64,000 nt of DNA from an uncultured Alphaproteobacteria bacterium (GCA_903934325.1 CAIZNH010000044.1:62001-126000); one strand, 5' to 3'. Positions 10,032 through 19,580 are shown, counted from the stretch's first letter. Notes: generated from the sequence alone by a model not told the origin. Program-made: numbers and translations.

Positions 10032-12092
10032 TCAGCGCTTGGGGAGAGGGGCGATGACGTCGGCCGGCAGGCACGGCGGATTGGCGGCGGCCCAGTCGAT
10101 CTCCGCTACCGCCGGCACCGGCTTCAGCCCGCCCCACGGCTCGCCCATTTCGCCCGGGCTGTAAGACAGGATCGCCATCGAGTTGTCGAAATCGCCAAGC
10201 CGGGCATTGTCGCGCTCGGCCTTTTCCGGCGGGATCTCCAGCTGCTCCACCCGGTTCCCGCGCACAAGGCGCAGCGTCCGGTCGTCCTTGCGCAGCTCCA
10301 TCATGCGATAATAGGTCTCGCCATAGAGCATGGTGTCGAACACGGAGTTGAAGCCCCAATCGGCCACTTCGGTGCCCTGCGGCAGGCGCACCGTGGTGAC
10401 GTGGCAGGTGTAATCGGGGGCCTGATAGAAGGGGATCGCGCCCGCGCCGGTTTCGCTGCGCTGGCGCCGGCCGGGCGGATTGAAGCCGCCGCCGGGCAGG
10501 CGGTAATAGCGCCCCTGCGCGCCTTCCTTTTCCCATTCCACCGGCCCTGCGCCGGTGATGGTGAGGATCGCTGCCTGGGTCGCGCGGTCATAGCGATACT
10601 TGACCGTGTCGATCCGGTCCCATGTCGATGAGCCGGTCAGCTGGCTCTTGAACGCCGTTTCCAGCTGGGCCGCGCTGACCGAGGAGAATTGCAGGTGCTG
10701 CCCCAGCCCCTCGGCCCCGCGCCGCACCGTGGTGAGACTGATCGTGGCGGGCGTATCGAAGCCGGCGCGGGCGTCGATATCGAACAGCTCCATCACCTGC
10801 GGCAGGGCAAAGGGCTTGTCCGCCAGCCGTTCGAGCGCGGTGCCCTTGGCCGACAGCGGCAGCACCCATTGATAGGGCAGGAACGGCTCAGCCCGCGCTT
10901 CGATCACATCGGGCAGGGTCCCGTCGAGCCACAGCGTCTTGCCGCCCACCTTGGCGCGCACCAGCACGTGATCGAACATGCCCGGGTTGGCGAGCCGCTG
11001 GTCGAGCCCGTCGGTCGAGGCGGAATTGTTGACCAGCACAGCTTCGGCCGGGATGCCGAGTTCCGCCAGCAGCGCCAGCAGCATCACGGTCTTGCCCTTG
11101 CAGTCGCCGTAGCGCCGCTCCCATGTTTCGTCGGCACTGGCGGGCGTGAAATTGCCGCCGTTCAGCCCGACATAGACGTAGCGCACCTGCTGCTGCACCA
11201 GTTCGAGCGCGGCCTGCGCCTGCTTGACCGGATCGGGCGTGGAAGCGCGAATGGCCGCGGCTTCCTCGCGCAGCGGCGAATTGGGGGCGAGGGTGGATGC
11301 TGCGGCAAACAGGGTGTGGAACCGGCGCGAGACCGCCTGCCAGTCGGCAAAGTCCGAAAACTCGACGATCCGCGCCCATTCATAGCGCGGCGGGGCATCG
11401 CGCGGCGGGGTGAGCGGGGCGGGGTTGTCGACCGTGATGACGATGCGATTGGGCTCGCGCTTGACCAGCGGCGCCAGATCGGGGGTGATGAGGGTGCGCG
11501 GCGCCTGCCCGTCCTCCCACGACAGATCGAGCTTGTAGCGTCCGGGCGGCGGGCTTGGCCCCATGAACAGGAGCCCGTGGCTCGCCTCGCGCAGGGTCGC
11601 ATCGTGCAAGGGGACGGAGTATTCGACCTCCAGATCATCGCCCACGCGCAGATCCGGCACGCGCAGCACCGCGGTGAGCATCCCGTCGAGCATCGCGGCT
11701 TCGAGCTGGTCTTCGCGGCGCAGGATTTCAAAGCCGGCCTTGGCGAGCACGTCGATCATCTGACCGCGGCGGTGGATCACCACCTTGTGCACCCGCGCCT
11801 CGCCCGCAGCCGGGTTCCAGCCGATCGCGATATTGCCGATTTCCAGCGCTTGCGGCTGGAGCACGCGGATCATCTGGCTGCTGAAAAGCTCGTGCCCGGT
11901 CGCAGTGAGGCGAACGAAGCTCGCCTGCCGCCGCAGGAAGGTTGTCCCTTGCGTATCGAGCGGCACGTCGAGCGGCTCGGAGAGGGTCGCCCACGTTGGG
12001 GCGGGGGCAACCGCGATGGCCTGCTGGGTCTGTGCCAAAGCAAGGCCCGACTGGGCCAGAAGCCCTGCCACCACCGCGGATTTCCAATACAT
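10032..12092 (-). CDS. DUF3857 and transglutaminase-like domain protein, secreted
   Basis: Predicted periplasmic protein of 686 residues. A signal peptide (MYWKSAVVAGLLAQSGLALAQ) is followed by a DUF3857 beta-rich domain and a transglutaminase-like core with the cysteine in RRYGDCKGKTVML, histidine in FDHVLVRA and aspartate in WLDGTLPD, so the Cys-His-Asp triad appears intact. The C-terminal ~200 residues are a further beta-rich domain. Proteins of this layout are common in Bacteroidetes and sphingomonads, often near TonB receptors; their reaction (crosslinking or peptidase) is mostly unknown. The start is at 12092, with GGGGGCG upstream and a clear signal peptide. Confidence 0.88.
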   Translation of the reverse strand: MYWKSAVVAGLLAQSGLALAQTQQAIAVAPAPTWATLSEPLDVPLDTQGTTFLRRQASFVRLTATGHELFSSQMIRVLQPQALEIGNIAIGWNPAAGEARVHKVVIHRRGQMIDVLAKAGFEILRREDQLEAAMLDGMLTAVLRVPDLRVGDDLEVEYSVPLHDATLREASHGLLFMGPSPPPGRYKLDLSWEDGQAPRTLITPDLAPLVKREPNRIVITVDNPAPLTPPRDAPPRYEWARIVEFSDFADWQAVSRRFHTLFAAASTLAPNSPLREEAAAIRASTPDPVKQAQAALELVQQQVRYVYVGLNGGNFTPASADETWERRYGDCKGKTVMLLALLAELGIPAEAVLVNNSASTDGLDQRLANPGMFDHVLVRAKVGGKTLWLDGTLPDVIEARAEPFLPYQWVLPLSAKGTALERLADKPFALPQVMELFDIDARAGFDTPATISLTTVRRGAEGLGQHLQFSSVSAAQLETAFKSQLTGSSTWDRIDTVKYRYDRATQAAILTITGAGPVEWEKEGAQGRYYRLPGGGFNPPGRRQRSETGAGAIPFYQAPDYTCHVTTVRLPQGTEVADWGFNSVFDTMLYGETYYRMMELRKDDRTLRLVRGNRVEQLEIPPEKAERDNARLGDFDNSMAILSYSPGEMGEPWGGLKPVPAVAEIDWAAANPPCLPADVIAPLPKR

Positions 12093-12206
12093 GCAAACGC
12101 CCCCATGCTGGTCCGTCGGCAGGGCGGATAATGCCGCAGCGACAAGGACTTCGGTCAACCTATGCGAGGATCGCGAGGCTGTGAAGGGGGCTAATTCTGT
12201 TCGGGA

Positions 12207-13010
12207 TTACTTCTTGAGCGGCGGGGGGCCACGCAGGCGCGAGCGGGCGTGCGACAGGTCGAACACCTCGCCCGGGCCATTGTCTTCCGCGCCCAGCAGG
12301 CCGAGGCGGCGGGCGACTTCGCGGTACGCCTCCTCCTCGCCGCCCAGATCGCGGCGGAAGCGGTCCTTGTCGAGCTTTTCGCCGGTCGCCATGTCCCACA
12401 GGCGGCAGCCATCCGGGCTGATCTCGTCAGCCAGGATTACGCGGCTGTAATCGCCATCGTAAAGTCGGCCGAATTCGAGCTTGAAGTCGACGAGGCGGAT
12501 GTCGATCGCCGCGAACATCCCGCACAGGAAATCATTGATGCGGATCGCCATCGAGGACATGTCATGCATCTCCTCGTTGCTGCACCAGTTGAAGCAGGCG
12601 ATGTGCTCTTCGGCCACCAGCGGATCGCCGAGCGCATCGTCCTTGTAGTAATATTCGATCAGCGTGTGCGGCAGCGGTTCGCCTTCGGGGATGCCGAGGC
12701 GCTTGGAGATGGAACCGGCTGCGACATTGCGCACCACCACTTCCAGCGGAATGATCTCGACCTGCCGGATCAGCTGCTCGCGCATGTTGAGGCGGCGGAT
12801 GAAGTGGGTCGGGATGCCGATATGGCCGAGGCGGGTGAAGACATGCTCGCTGATGCGATTATTGATCACGCCCTTGCCCGCGATCGTGCCCTTCTTCTCG
12901 GCGTTGAAGGCGGTGGCATCATCCTTGAAATACTGGATGAGCGTGCCCGGCTCCGGGCCTTCGTAGAGGATCTTGGCCTTGCCTTCGTAGATCTTGGTGC
13001 GGCGGGACAT
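12207..13010 (-). CDS. purC: Phosphoribosylaminoimidazole-succinocarboxamide synthase (SAICAR synthetase)
   Basis: Catalyses ATP-dependent joining of CAIR and aspartate in purine synthesis. The 267-residue protein begins [18 protein letters not shown] and has [13 protein letters not shown], the SAICAR signature [18 protein letters not shown] [15 protein letters not shown], and [10 protein letters not shown] followed by [15 protein letters not shown]. It carries a tail of about 20-25 residues (ending LRGPPPLKK) beyond the usual end of bacterial PurC. The start is at 13010, after GGGAAAGTGCCG. tRNA-Phe sits 39 bases upstream on the same strand, so purC may be transcribed with it. purS-purQ are about 7.7 kb away rather than next to it. 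Confidence 0.97.
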   Translation of the reverse strand: MSRRTKIYEGKAKILYEGPEPGTLIQYFKDDATAFNAEKKGTIAGKGVINNRISEHVFTRLGHIGIPTHFIRRLNMREQLIRQVEIIPLEVVVRNVAAGSISKRLGIPEGEPLPHTLIEYYYKDDALGDPLVAEEHIACFNWCSNEEMHDMSSMAIRINDFLCGMFAAIDIRLVDFKLEFGRLYDGDYSRVILADEISPDGCRLWDMATGEKLDKDRFRRDLGGEEEAYREVARRLGLLGAEDNGPGEVFDLSHARSRLRGPPPLKK

Positions 13011-13049
13011 CGGCACTTTCCCTTTGGGCGGTTGGCCCTTTTCAGCGAA

Positions 13050-13124
13050 TGGTGCCCGAGGGCGGATTTGAACCACCGACACGCGGATTTTCAATCCGCT
13101 GCTCTACCCCTGAGCTACTCGGGC
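13050..13124 (-). tRNA. tRNA-Phe (GAA)
   Basis: Read on the minus strand, a 75-base cloverleaf. The acceptor stem pairs GCCCGAG with CTCGGGC, followed by A and an encoded CCA (13050-13052). The D-arm is AGCTCAGGGGTAGAGC; the anticodon arm has stem CGGAT/ATCCG and loop TGAAAAT, so the anticodon is GAA (phenylalanine). The T-arm contains GGTTCAAATCC. All stems are intact. Confidence 0.97.
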
Positions 13125-13254
13125 ATTCGCTGCGAGCGACGGGATGAAGCCTTGCGGCTGCCCCGGCGAGCAAATGAGAGCGGCCCTATGGCGAAGGCGG
13201 CGGGGGTTGGCAAGGGGGATTTGTGGAAAGCGCGAGAGGAATATTGCGCTGCGC

Positions 13255-13437
13255 TCAATCCTGCTCGCGCCAATCCTCGCGGGCGAGTTCCTCGGGATCG
13301 GCGGGAGGGCCGGGAACCGCATAGGAATCGGAGAACCAGCGCGCCAGATCGCGATCCTTGCAGCGCTGCGAGCAGAAGGGGGTGAAGGCCTCGCTGCGGG
13401 CCTTGCGGCAAATGGGGCAGGTGCGGGATTTGGTCAT
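13255..13437 (-). CDS. yacG: DNA gyrase inhibitor / zinc-binding protein YacG
   Basis: Small zinc-ribbon protein of 60 residues; in E. coli YacG binds GyrB and blocks DNA binding by gyrase. It starts MTKSRTCPICRK and has four cysteines, C7-x2-C10 and C22-x3-C26 (PFCSQRCKDRDLARWFSD), followed by an acidic tail. The spacing between the cysteine pairs is 11 residues, shorter than in E. coli. The ATG overlaps the stop of the RNase gene by four bases (ATGA), so translation is coupled. A longer frame upstream merely reads the RNase gene in another phase. Confidence 0.92.
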   Translation of the reverse strand: MTKSRTCPICRKARSEAFTPFCSQRCKDRDLARWFSDSYAVPGPPADPEELAREDWREQD

Positions 13438-14384
13438 GCCGCCACGATCTGCGCGCTCGGCGCTTCGAGTGCAAGGCCGGGATCGCTCTCCACGCGCACC
13501 TCGCGGCCCGTGCGGCGGGTGAGCTCGGCGAGCCATTCGGGCTTCAATTTGGCTTTCAGCGCCGGATGCACCCGCAATTCGAGCACCGGGCCGTGGCCTT
13601 GCGCCTGTTCCGCCACCCGCAGGGCGTGGCGCGCGCACATGCCGGTGCGCGAAGTCGCGAATCGGTGCAGCAGCGAGGGGCCTTCCAGCCGCGCGACCAG
13701 TTGCACGAAGCCGAAGCCGTTCATCGCGGTGCGTTCATGCGGCCAGTCGGCCAGCTCCACGTCGAGCGCGGCGTCCACCGCCTTGCGCTCTGCCTTGTCC
13801 TGAATGGTCGGGAAGTCGATGCCGATATTGCCGCCGATATCGAACCAGCGCAGCGCCTGCCCGATGGCGGGGATGGCGGCCAGCGCCAGATCGCGGGGGC
13901 TGCCGTTGCCGTCGATGTCGATCACCGTCATCGCAGGCGTGGTGCTGACAAGGATGCTGCCGCCCGCAAAGGCGATCTCGCCCGCGCTGGCGGCGTGCCA
14001 CACCTCGTCCCACAGCCCGGCGGGAAAGCGGTGCAGGGTTTGGCCTTCGGGGAAGGCGGAGACCGGCGCATCGCTGCCCGCCACCCGCGCCTGCGCCCGC
14101 TTCAACCGCCCGCGTTCGGCAATGGGTGCGCGGGTGATCACGCAGTCGAGCTGCTGGCCCTCGGTCACATTGGCGGGCAGGTGGTCAACCAGCGCCTCTG
14201 CGCCATTGTCCAGCCGCACAATCCCGCGCCGCTTTCCGCCAAGTTTGGTGACAAGCTGGGACGAGACCCGCGCCCCGACGACCAGTTCACCCGGCCATTG
14301 GATGCGGGCGGCGAGCACATTGTCGCCTTCGACCAGCAACGCGCGGGTCTCGCCGATGCCGTGCTCGATCAGCCACTCAGCCAA
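13434..14384 (-). CDS. Short ribonuclease E/G family protein
   Basis: RNase G-like protein of only 316 residues (E. coli RNase G is about 490). An N-terminal S1-like region (ARIQWPGELVVGARVSSQLV onward) is followed by parts of the DNase I-like core: TVIDIDGNGSPRDLALAAIP aligns with the catalytic ID(V)NTG region, and GNIGIDFPTIQDKAERKAV with the second metal-binding Asp region. The RNase H/5'-sensor part appears reduced or missing, and there is no CPxC zinc link that makes the RNase E/G dimer. It overlaps maf by eight bases and yacG by four. Endonuclease activity is inferred from family only. Confidence 0.82.
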   Translation of the reverse strand: MAEWLIEHGIGETRALLVEGDNVLAARIQWPGELVVGARVSSQLVTKLGGKRRGIVRLDNGAEALVDHLPANVTEGQQLDCVITRAPIAERGRLKRAQARVAGSDAPVSAFPEGQTLHRFPAGLWDEVWHAASAGEIAFAGGSILVSTTPAMTVIDIDGNGSPRDLALAAIPAIGQALRWFDIGGNIGIDFPTIQDKAERKAVDAALDVELADWPHERTAMNGFGFVQLVARLEGPSLLHRFATSRTGMCARHALRVAEQAQGHGPVLELRVHPALKAKLKPEWLAELTRRTGREVRVESDPGLALEAPSAQIVAA

Positions 14385-14949
14385 TGGAGAAACCCGCTCC
14401 CTTGAGCAGCGCGCGGGTGTGATAGAGCGGCAGGCCCATCACGCCCGAATGGCTGCCCCTGATCCACGCGATGAGGCCCTCGGCAGCGCCCTGAATGGCA
14501 TAGCCGCCGGCCTTGCCCTGCCATTCGCCGCCAGCGAGATAGGCGGCGATTTCCTCTGGCGAGAGGCGCTTGAAGCACACCACGGTTTCATCGAGCCGCT
14601 CGCGCAAACTGCCGTCGGGCGCGCGCAGGACGACGCTGGAGAGCACCTGATGCCGCCGCCCGCTCATCAGTTCGAGACAGGCGCGCGCTTCATCCTCGGT
14701 CTCGGTCTTGGGCAGGATGCGGCGGCCGACCGCGACCACGGTATCGCCCGCCAGCACGAAGCCGGGCGTCTCCACCGCAGACGCCTTCTCGCGGCCCATG
14801 CGAAGGGCATAGGCGCGGGGCAGTTCACCCTTGAGCGGGGTCTCGTCGATATCGGCTGGCACCACGGCGTCAGGCGCAAGACCCAGCCGCGCGAGCAATT
14901 CGCGCCGCCGGGGCGAGGCTGATGCCAAGGTTAGATGGTGAGAGCCCAT
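14377..14949 (-). CDS. maf: Maf-like nucleoside triphosphate pyrophosphatase
   Basis: House-cleaning pyrophosphatase of 190 residues that hydrolyses modified or canonical NTPs (historically septum formation protein). It begins LTLASASPRRRELLARLGL, the Maf substrate-binding signature, and has ADIDETPLKGELP, LAGDTVVAVGRRILPKTET (catalytic Asp) and a C-terminal GGYAIQGAAEGLIAWIRGS. It lies between infA (17 bases upstream) and the short RNase gene, which it overlaps; this infA-maf-RNase order is usual in sphingomonads. Confidence 0.95.
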   Translation of the reverse strand: MGSHHLTLASASPRRRELLARLGLAPDAVVPADIDETPLKGELPRAYALRMGREKASAVETPGFVLAGDTVVAVGRRILPKTETEDEARACLELMSGRRHQVLSSVVLRAPDGSLRERLDETVVCFKRLSPEEIAAYLAGGEWQGKAGGYAIQGAAEGLIAWIRGSHSGVMGLPLYHTRALLKGAGFSIG

Positions 14950-14967
14950 GTGGCGGGCCCGTGGCCC

Positions 14968-15213
14968 TTATTGCGGGCCGGGGCCGCCGCGACCCGGCAT
15001 GAAGCGATAGGTGATGCGCGCCTTGGTGAGATCGTAAGGCGTCAGCTCGCACAGCACCTCGTCACCCACCAGCACGCGGATGCGGTTCTTGCGCATCTTT
15101 CCTGCGGTGTGGCCGAGCACTTCATGGCCGTTTTCAAGCTCCACCCGGAACATCGCATTGGGCAGCAATTCAACCACGCGCCCGCGCATTTCGAGGAGTT
15201 CTTCCTTGGCCAT
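14968..15213 (-). CDS. infA: Translation initiation factor IF-1
   Basis: IF-1 binds the 30S A site during initiation. The protein is 81 residues, an OB-fold starting [20 protein letters not shown] and containing [20 protein letters not shown] and [10 protein letters not shown]. The start codon is at 15213, where the conserved family N-terminus begins; the frame is open further upstream but those residues are not IF-1. It is the first gene of the infA-maf-RNase-yacG string. The upstream 247 bases are shared with the divergent receptor gene. Confidence 0.97.
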   Translation of the reverse strand: MAKEELLEMRGRVVELLPNAMFRVELENGHEVLGHTAGKMRKNRIRVLVGDEVLCELTPYDLTKARITYRFMPGRGGPGPQ

Positions 15214-15460
15214 GAAATTCCTTTGTGTGTGCAGTGTGTCTATGACGCGGCGCACAATACGCCGGTCGAAATTCAAGCGCGCTTTAGCGATGCGGGAACC
15301 AAAAGGGAAGGCTCCAGCTTTAAGGGCCGCGCGATGTCTGATTCGGGGCCTGATTTCGGGCGACATATGCAGGGTTTGCGGACGCACCGCGTTCCTGCCC
15401 CGAACACCCGGGACCGGTAACAGCCGGCCCGAGACGATTTTTATGATTTGAAGGGACACC

Positions 15461-18400
15461 ATGAACCTCTCGCCGCTCTCCCGCGCTCTCTTGCGCGCCG
15501 GCACCTGCGCTGCCAGCCTTGCTGTTGCCATGCCGGTGCTCGCCAGCGCCAACACCGCCCTTGGCGAGACGACCCAGCCCCAGCCGGTGGCCGTCCCGCA
15601 GCCGACGGCGGACGAAGAGCCTGACAGCGCCAGCGGCACGGCTGTCTCCGGCGACCAGATCATCGTCAGCGGCAAGCGTATCCGCGGCCAGCTGCTGGTC
15701 GAACAGGCCCCGCTGCTCCAGCTCGATGAAGCCGCGATTGCCGCCGAGGGCGTGACCTCGATCACCGATCTCATCGCCCAGATCAGCGCGCAGACCGGCT
15801 CGGCCCGCGGCCGCGGCGGCGGCGGCATGCCGGTGATCCTGGTGAACGGCATCCGCATCGGTTCCTTCCGCGAATTCGCCTCCTATCCGCCCGAGGCGCT
15901 CGCGCGGGTCGAGGTGTTCCCTGAAGAAGTCGCCCAGCGCTTCGGCTTTCCGCCTGATCGCCGCGTCATCAACCTGATCCTCAAGGAAAACTACTCCAAC
16001 CGCGAAGTCGAGCTGGAGTTCGAGACCCCTTCGCGCGGGGGCCTTACCCGCACCGAGCAGGATTTCGGCACGCTGCGCATTGCCGATGGCGGGCGCTTCA
16101 ACGTCGATTTCGAGATCAGCGATTCCTCGCTGCTGACCGAAGACGAGCGCGATGTGCGCCAGACGCCGGGTTCGGTCTCCACCGTGCCGGGCGATCCGGC
16201 GCAGGCCGAATATCGCAGCCTTGCTGCCGACACCTTCGGGCTTGAAGGCAATGTCAGCTGGGCCAAGGCCTATATCGAAAGCGGCACGGCGCTGAGCGCC
16301 AACCTGAATTACCAGCGCAACGAAACCCGCAGCCTCGACGGTCTCAACACCGTGGTGCTGACGAGCAATCCGGCGGTGCCGGGCATCACCCGCACCTTCG
16401 GCGAGGACACGCCGCTCGCACGCCGCAACTCCACCGATCGCTTCTCGACCGCGGGATCGCTGACCAAGCCGGTCAATTCCTTCCGCCTCACCACCACTTT
16501 CGATGCCTCGCTGACCGAGAGCGAGACCGAGATCGACCGCCGCTTCGACACGCGCGGGCTCGTCAATGCCGCGCTCGCCGGCACGCTTTCGCCCACCGGC
16601 CCGCTGCCGACCGATGCCGATGCCGGCTTCGATATCGCCCGCAGCCGCAACATCACCGGCCAGTCGCGCACCACGCTCGAAGGGCCGCTGGGCGAGCTTC
16701 CGGCAGGCGAAGTGCTGGCGACCTTCGATGCCGGACTCGACTGGCAGCAGATCGAGAGCAGCGACACCCGCAGCAATCAGAACGTCACCCTGACGCGCCG
16801 TAACCTTTCGACCGGCGCCAATGTGGTGATCCCGATCACCAGCCGCCGTGCGGGCGTGGCCGATGCGCTGGGCACCTTCACGCTCAACCTGCAGGCGGGG
16901 ATCGAGGATCTCAGCGATTTCGGCGTGCTGGGGAACTGGAACGCGGGGCTCAACTGGTCGCCGGTTGACGGACTGGACCTGTCGGCCACCTATATCTTCC
17001 GCGAGGTTGCACCGGGTCTGGGCGCGCTGGGCAATCCGGTGATCACCAATTTCAACGTGCCGGTGTTCGATTTCACGCGCGGCGAGACGGTGCTGGCCGA
17101 TGTCACCACCGGCGGCAATCCCGCGCTTCCGGCGGAAACGCAGCGCGACTGGAAGTTTGCCGCCAACTGGTCGCTGCCGTTCTGGGAAAACACCCGTCTG
17201 ACTGTGGAGTATATCCGCAACCGTTCGGACAATGTGGTGAGCGCCTTCCCGCAGATCACGCCCGAGATCGAGGCGGCCTTCCCGGGCCGTGTCACCCGCG
17301 ATGCGACGGGCCGCCTGACCGCGGTTGACCGGCGTTCGGTGAGCTTTGCCGAGACGCGGGCAAACCGGGTGCAGTTCATCTTCTCGACCAATGGCAGCAT
17401 CGGCGCACCGGCTGGCGGCGGCTTTGGCGGTCCCGGGGGCGGCCCCGGCGGTGGCGGCTTTGGTGGCGGTCGTCCGGCGGGCGCGGGCGGGCCTCCTGCG
17501 GGCGCAGCGCCGGCAGCAGCGACCCCGGCTCCGCCGACGACTGGCGCAGCTCCTGCGGCAGGTGCAGCGCCTGCGGGCGGCCCGCCGCGCTTCGGTGCCG
17601 GCGGTATGCCGAGCCCCGAGCAGCGCGAGCAGTTCATGGCCTTCCGCACCCGGCTGTGCGCCGATGATGGCCTCGCCTTCCTCGAAAAGCTGGTCGCCGC
17701 GATTGACAGCGGCGCGGACCTTTCGGCCGAATTCCCGGGGATCGACCCGTCGCGCTTCGCGCCGATGCTGTCGCGCCTGCGGGGCGAGGACGGCAAGGTC
17801 GATCCGGCCCGTCTGGCAAGTTTCCGCACCCGCATCTGCAGCTTCGATCCGTCGATGATGATGGGCGGCGGCGCACCGGGCGGGGCACCGGCTGGCAGCG
17901 GCGCTCCGGCCAGAGCACCCGGCGGCGCGCCGGGCAGTGCGCCTGCGGCCAATCCGCAGCTTGCCGCTTTCCGCGAGCGGGCTTGCGGCCCTGACGGCAC
18001 CAAGGCGATTGCCGAGCTGATCGGCAAGATCGAGCGCGGCGAGGATGTCTCGGCCGAGATGCCCGGCGTCGATCCGGCCTTCATCAAGATGGCGATCGAT
18101 CGTTCGCGCGCGCCCGATGGCACGATCCCGCCCGAAGCGCTGGCCCAGTTCCAGCAGCGCTTCTGCGCGATGATGCCCGCTCCTGCACAGGCAGGCGGCG
18201 CGCCTGCTGCTGGCGGCGGCGCTCCGGCGGGCGGGCCTCCGGCCTTCAACCCGCTGGCGGGCGGCCGCAACATGCAGGGCTTCCGCTACTTCGTGAACCT
18301 CACACATGCGATCGAGCTCGACAACGAGATCCTGATCGCCAACGGCCTCAATCCGCTCGACCAGCTTGACGGTCAGGCGACCGGCGCCTTCGGCCTGCCG

Positions 18401-18754
18401 CGCCATTCGAGCCGGCTTGAAGCGGGTCTGTTCGGCAAGGGCGTGGGCTTCCGCCTTTCGGGCATCTACACCGGCACCACCCGCATCGACGGTTCGGGCC
18501 TGCCGGGCAGCACCGATCTGTTCTTCGACGACATCGTCACCTTCAACCTGCGCATCTTCGCCAATATCGGCGAGATCACCGGCAAGAACGAAGGCTTCCT
18601 GAAGGACACCCGCGTGTCCCTGCGCGCCGACAACCTGTTCGATGCCCAGCGCCGCGTGCGGGACGAGGCCGGCAACACGCCGATCAACTACCAGCCCTTC
18701 CTGATCGATCCGATCGGGCTCTATGTTGGGCTGGACTTCCGGAAGCTGTTCTAG
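15461..18754 (+). CDS. Very large TonB-dependent receptor-like outer-membrane protein with repeat insert
   Basis: A 1097-residue outer-membrane protein. The signal peptide (about 1-35) is followed by a TonB-box-like [15 protein letters not shown], a plug-like domain ([16 protein letters not shown] [33 protein letters not shown]) and a beta-barrel ending in [12 protein letters not shown] with a terminal Phe. Residues about 647-935 interrupt the barrel: Gly/Pro/Ala-rich linkers surround two copies of a 66-residue module (728-793 and 837-902), each bounded by cysteines 60 residues apart. Ordinary receptors lack this insert. AAGGGA lies six bases before the ATG. The substrate is unknown; the barrel is divergent from classic siderophore receptors. 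Confidence 0.88.
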   Translation: MNLSPLSRALLRAGTCAASLAVAMPVLASANTALGETTQPQPVAVPQPTADEEPDSASGTAVSGDQIIVSGKRIRGQLLVEQAPLLQLDEAAIAAEGVTSITDLIAQISAQTGSARGRGGGGMPVILVNGIRIGSFREFASYPPEALARVEVFPEEVAQRFGFPPDRRVINLILKENYSNREVELEFETPSRGGLTRTEQDFGTLRIADGGRFNVDFEISDSSLLTEDERDVRQTPGSVSTVPGDPAQAEYRSLAADTFGLEGNVSWAKAYIESGTALSANLNYQRNETRSLDGLNTVVLTSNPAVPGITRTFGEDTPLARRNSTDRFSTAGSLTKPVNSFRLTTTFDASLTESETEIDRRFDTRGLVNAALAGTLSPTGPLPTDADAGFDIARSRNITGQSRTTLEGPLGELPAGEVLATFDAGLDWQQIESSDTRSNQNVTLTRRNLSTGANVVIPITSRRAGVADALGTFTLNLQAGIEDLSDFGVLGNWNAGLNWSPVDGLDLSATYIFREVAPGLGALGNPVITNFNVPVFDFTRGETVLADVTTGGNPALPAETQRDWKFAANWSLPFWENTRLTVEYIRNRSDNVVSAFPQITPEIEAAFPGRVTRDATGRLTAVDRRSVSFAETRANRVQFIFSTNGSIGAPAGGGFGGPGGGPGGGGFGGGRPAGAGGPPAGAAPAAATPAPPTTGAAPAAGAAPAGGPPRFGAGGMPSPEQREQFMAFRTRLCADDGLAFLEKLVAAIDSGADLSAEFPGIDPSRFAPMLSRLRGEDGKVDPARLASFRTRICSFDPSMMMGGGAPGGAPAGSGAPARAPGGAPGSAPAANPQLAAFRERACGPDGTKAIAELIGKIERGEDVSAEMPGVDPAFIKMAIDRSRAPDGTIPPEALAQFQQRFCAMMPAPAQAGGAPAAGGGAPAGGPPAFNPLAGGRNMQGFRYFVNLTHAIELDNEILIANGLNPLDQLDGQATGAFGLPRHSSRLEAGLFGKGVGFRLSGIYTGTTRIDGSGLPGSTDLFFDDIVTFNLRIFANIGEITGKNEGFLKDTRVSLRADNLFDAQRRVRDEAGNTPINYQPFLIDPIGLYVGLDFRKLF
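17642..18166 (+). repeat. Two copies of a 66-codon Cys-bounded module inside the receptor gene
   Basis: Module 1 covers codons 728-793 (17642-17839) and module 2 codons 837-902 (17969-18166). Aligned without gaps, 27 of 66 residues are identical by my count, including FR-R-C at the start, SAE-PG-DP in the middle and F--R-C at the end. In both copies the first and last cysteine are 60 residues apart. Gly/Pro/Ala-rich linkers flank and separate them. Confidence 0.9.
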
Positions 18755-18770
18755 GGCCTGCGCCCGCGCA

Positions 18771-19580
18771 TCAGTCGAGGCTGGTGCGCGGGAACATCCA
18801 TTGATGGCTGGGTGCGGGCGCGAAGGGCTGCCATTGTCCCTCGGCCTGCGCCAGCCGGTCGGCAATGGCGACCATCACGCTCGGGTTGACGCCGAGGCCG
18901 CAATGGCTGGCGTGGACTTCGATATTCTCGGTCGGGTGGCCGCCGCTCGCCTTGTCGGGGTGCTGCACCGAGCCGCGCCAGTGGACGATCCCGTCGGTGC
19001 GGGTGAAGACCGAGGTGGTCGGCACCGGCGGGGCCTGATCGAGCCCGCGGAACCGCCCGCCCTGCATCGGCTCGGGCTCCTTGCCGTTGAGAAACTCGAA
19101 CAGGCGCGCGGCATTGGTGTGGCCGCGATCATCCGAAATCGGACTGCCGAGGCTGATCACCAGCCGCACCTTTTCGGGATGGAGCTTGGCAAGCTCGCGC
19201 GCCAGCACCCCGCCAAGGCTCCAGCCGACCAGCGAGACCTTGCGCCCGCTTGTGTCGAACAGCCCGGTGAGCTGCTTCTCCAGCCGTATCAGCAGCGCAT
19301 TGTCGACCTTGATGTTGCGCCCCGAGGCCCAGCCATGCGCGTCATAGCCGAGCCGGCTGAGCACGCCGCGCATCGGCACGGTCGAGGAATTCGACGCCAT
19401 GAAACCCGGCAGGGTCATCACCGCATGGCCATCACCCTTGGGTAGGGCAGCCATCAGCGGGCGCGCCGCATAGAACAGGCCAAGCTCGAACATCGCGCGG
19501 CCTTCCGCCAGCGTCCAGAAGCGGTGCGGCGGCTCTGCGGCCCGATCCGGCCCGTGTGTCATAGCGATGCTGGCCATCAT
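18771..19580 (-). CDS. Alpha/beta hydrolase, lipase/acyltransferase-like
   Basis: Predicted esterase or lipase of 269 residues. It has the strand-loop VMTLPGFMASNSS (oxyanion region), the nucleophile elbow LVGWSLGGVLARELA (GWSLGG serine), LVISLGSPISDD, and a late histidine in VHASHCGLGVNP. I chose the start at 19580: AGGAGAAACA lies directly upstream and the ATG overlaps the stop of the preceding wax ester synthase gene (ATGA); a second ATG follows at once. A longer frame upstream merely re-reads the neighbour. Coupling to a WS/DGAT gene suggests a role in neutral lipid or acyl-ester turnover; this is inference. Confidence 0.87.
   Translation of the reverse strand: MMASIAMTHGPDRAAEPPHRFWTLAEGRAMFELGLFYAARPLMAALPKGDGHAVMTLPGFMASNSSTVPMRGVLSRLGYDAHGWASGRNIKVDNALLIRLEKQLTGLFDTSGRKVSLVGWSLGGVLARELAKLHPEKVRLVISLGSPISDDRGHTNAARLFEFLNGKEPEPMQGGRFRGLDQAPPVPTTSVFTRTDGIVHWRGSVQHPDKASGGHPTENIEVHASHCGLGVNPSVMVAIADRLAQAEGQWQPFAPAPSHQWMFPRTSLD

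Noticed and set aside
9943..10536. N-terminal extension that would fuse the M16 protease frame to about 198 more residues
   Set aside because: Those residues lie inside the DUF3857 gene in another phase, and a signal peptide starts at 9942, so the shorter protein is real.
10689..12131. A 480-codon plus-strand frame across the DUF3857 gene
   Set aside because: Antisense shadow; no ribosome binding site and biased residue content.
13050..13124. tRNA-Phe as the edge of an integrated element
   Set aside because: No integrase gene, no direct repeat of the tRNA 3' end found by eye, and the genes on both sides are core genes.
17401..18270. Gly/Pro/Ala-rich insert as a sequencing artefact or frameshift
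   Set aside because: The frame stays open on both sides, the two modules keep the same phase, and the barrel resumes in frame to a proper terminal Phe.
15320..18865. A 1181-codon minus-strand frame across the large receptor-like gene
   Set aside because: Antisense shadow of a protein with signal peptide, plug, barrel and terminal Phe; the minus frame shows no domain.
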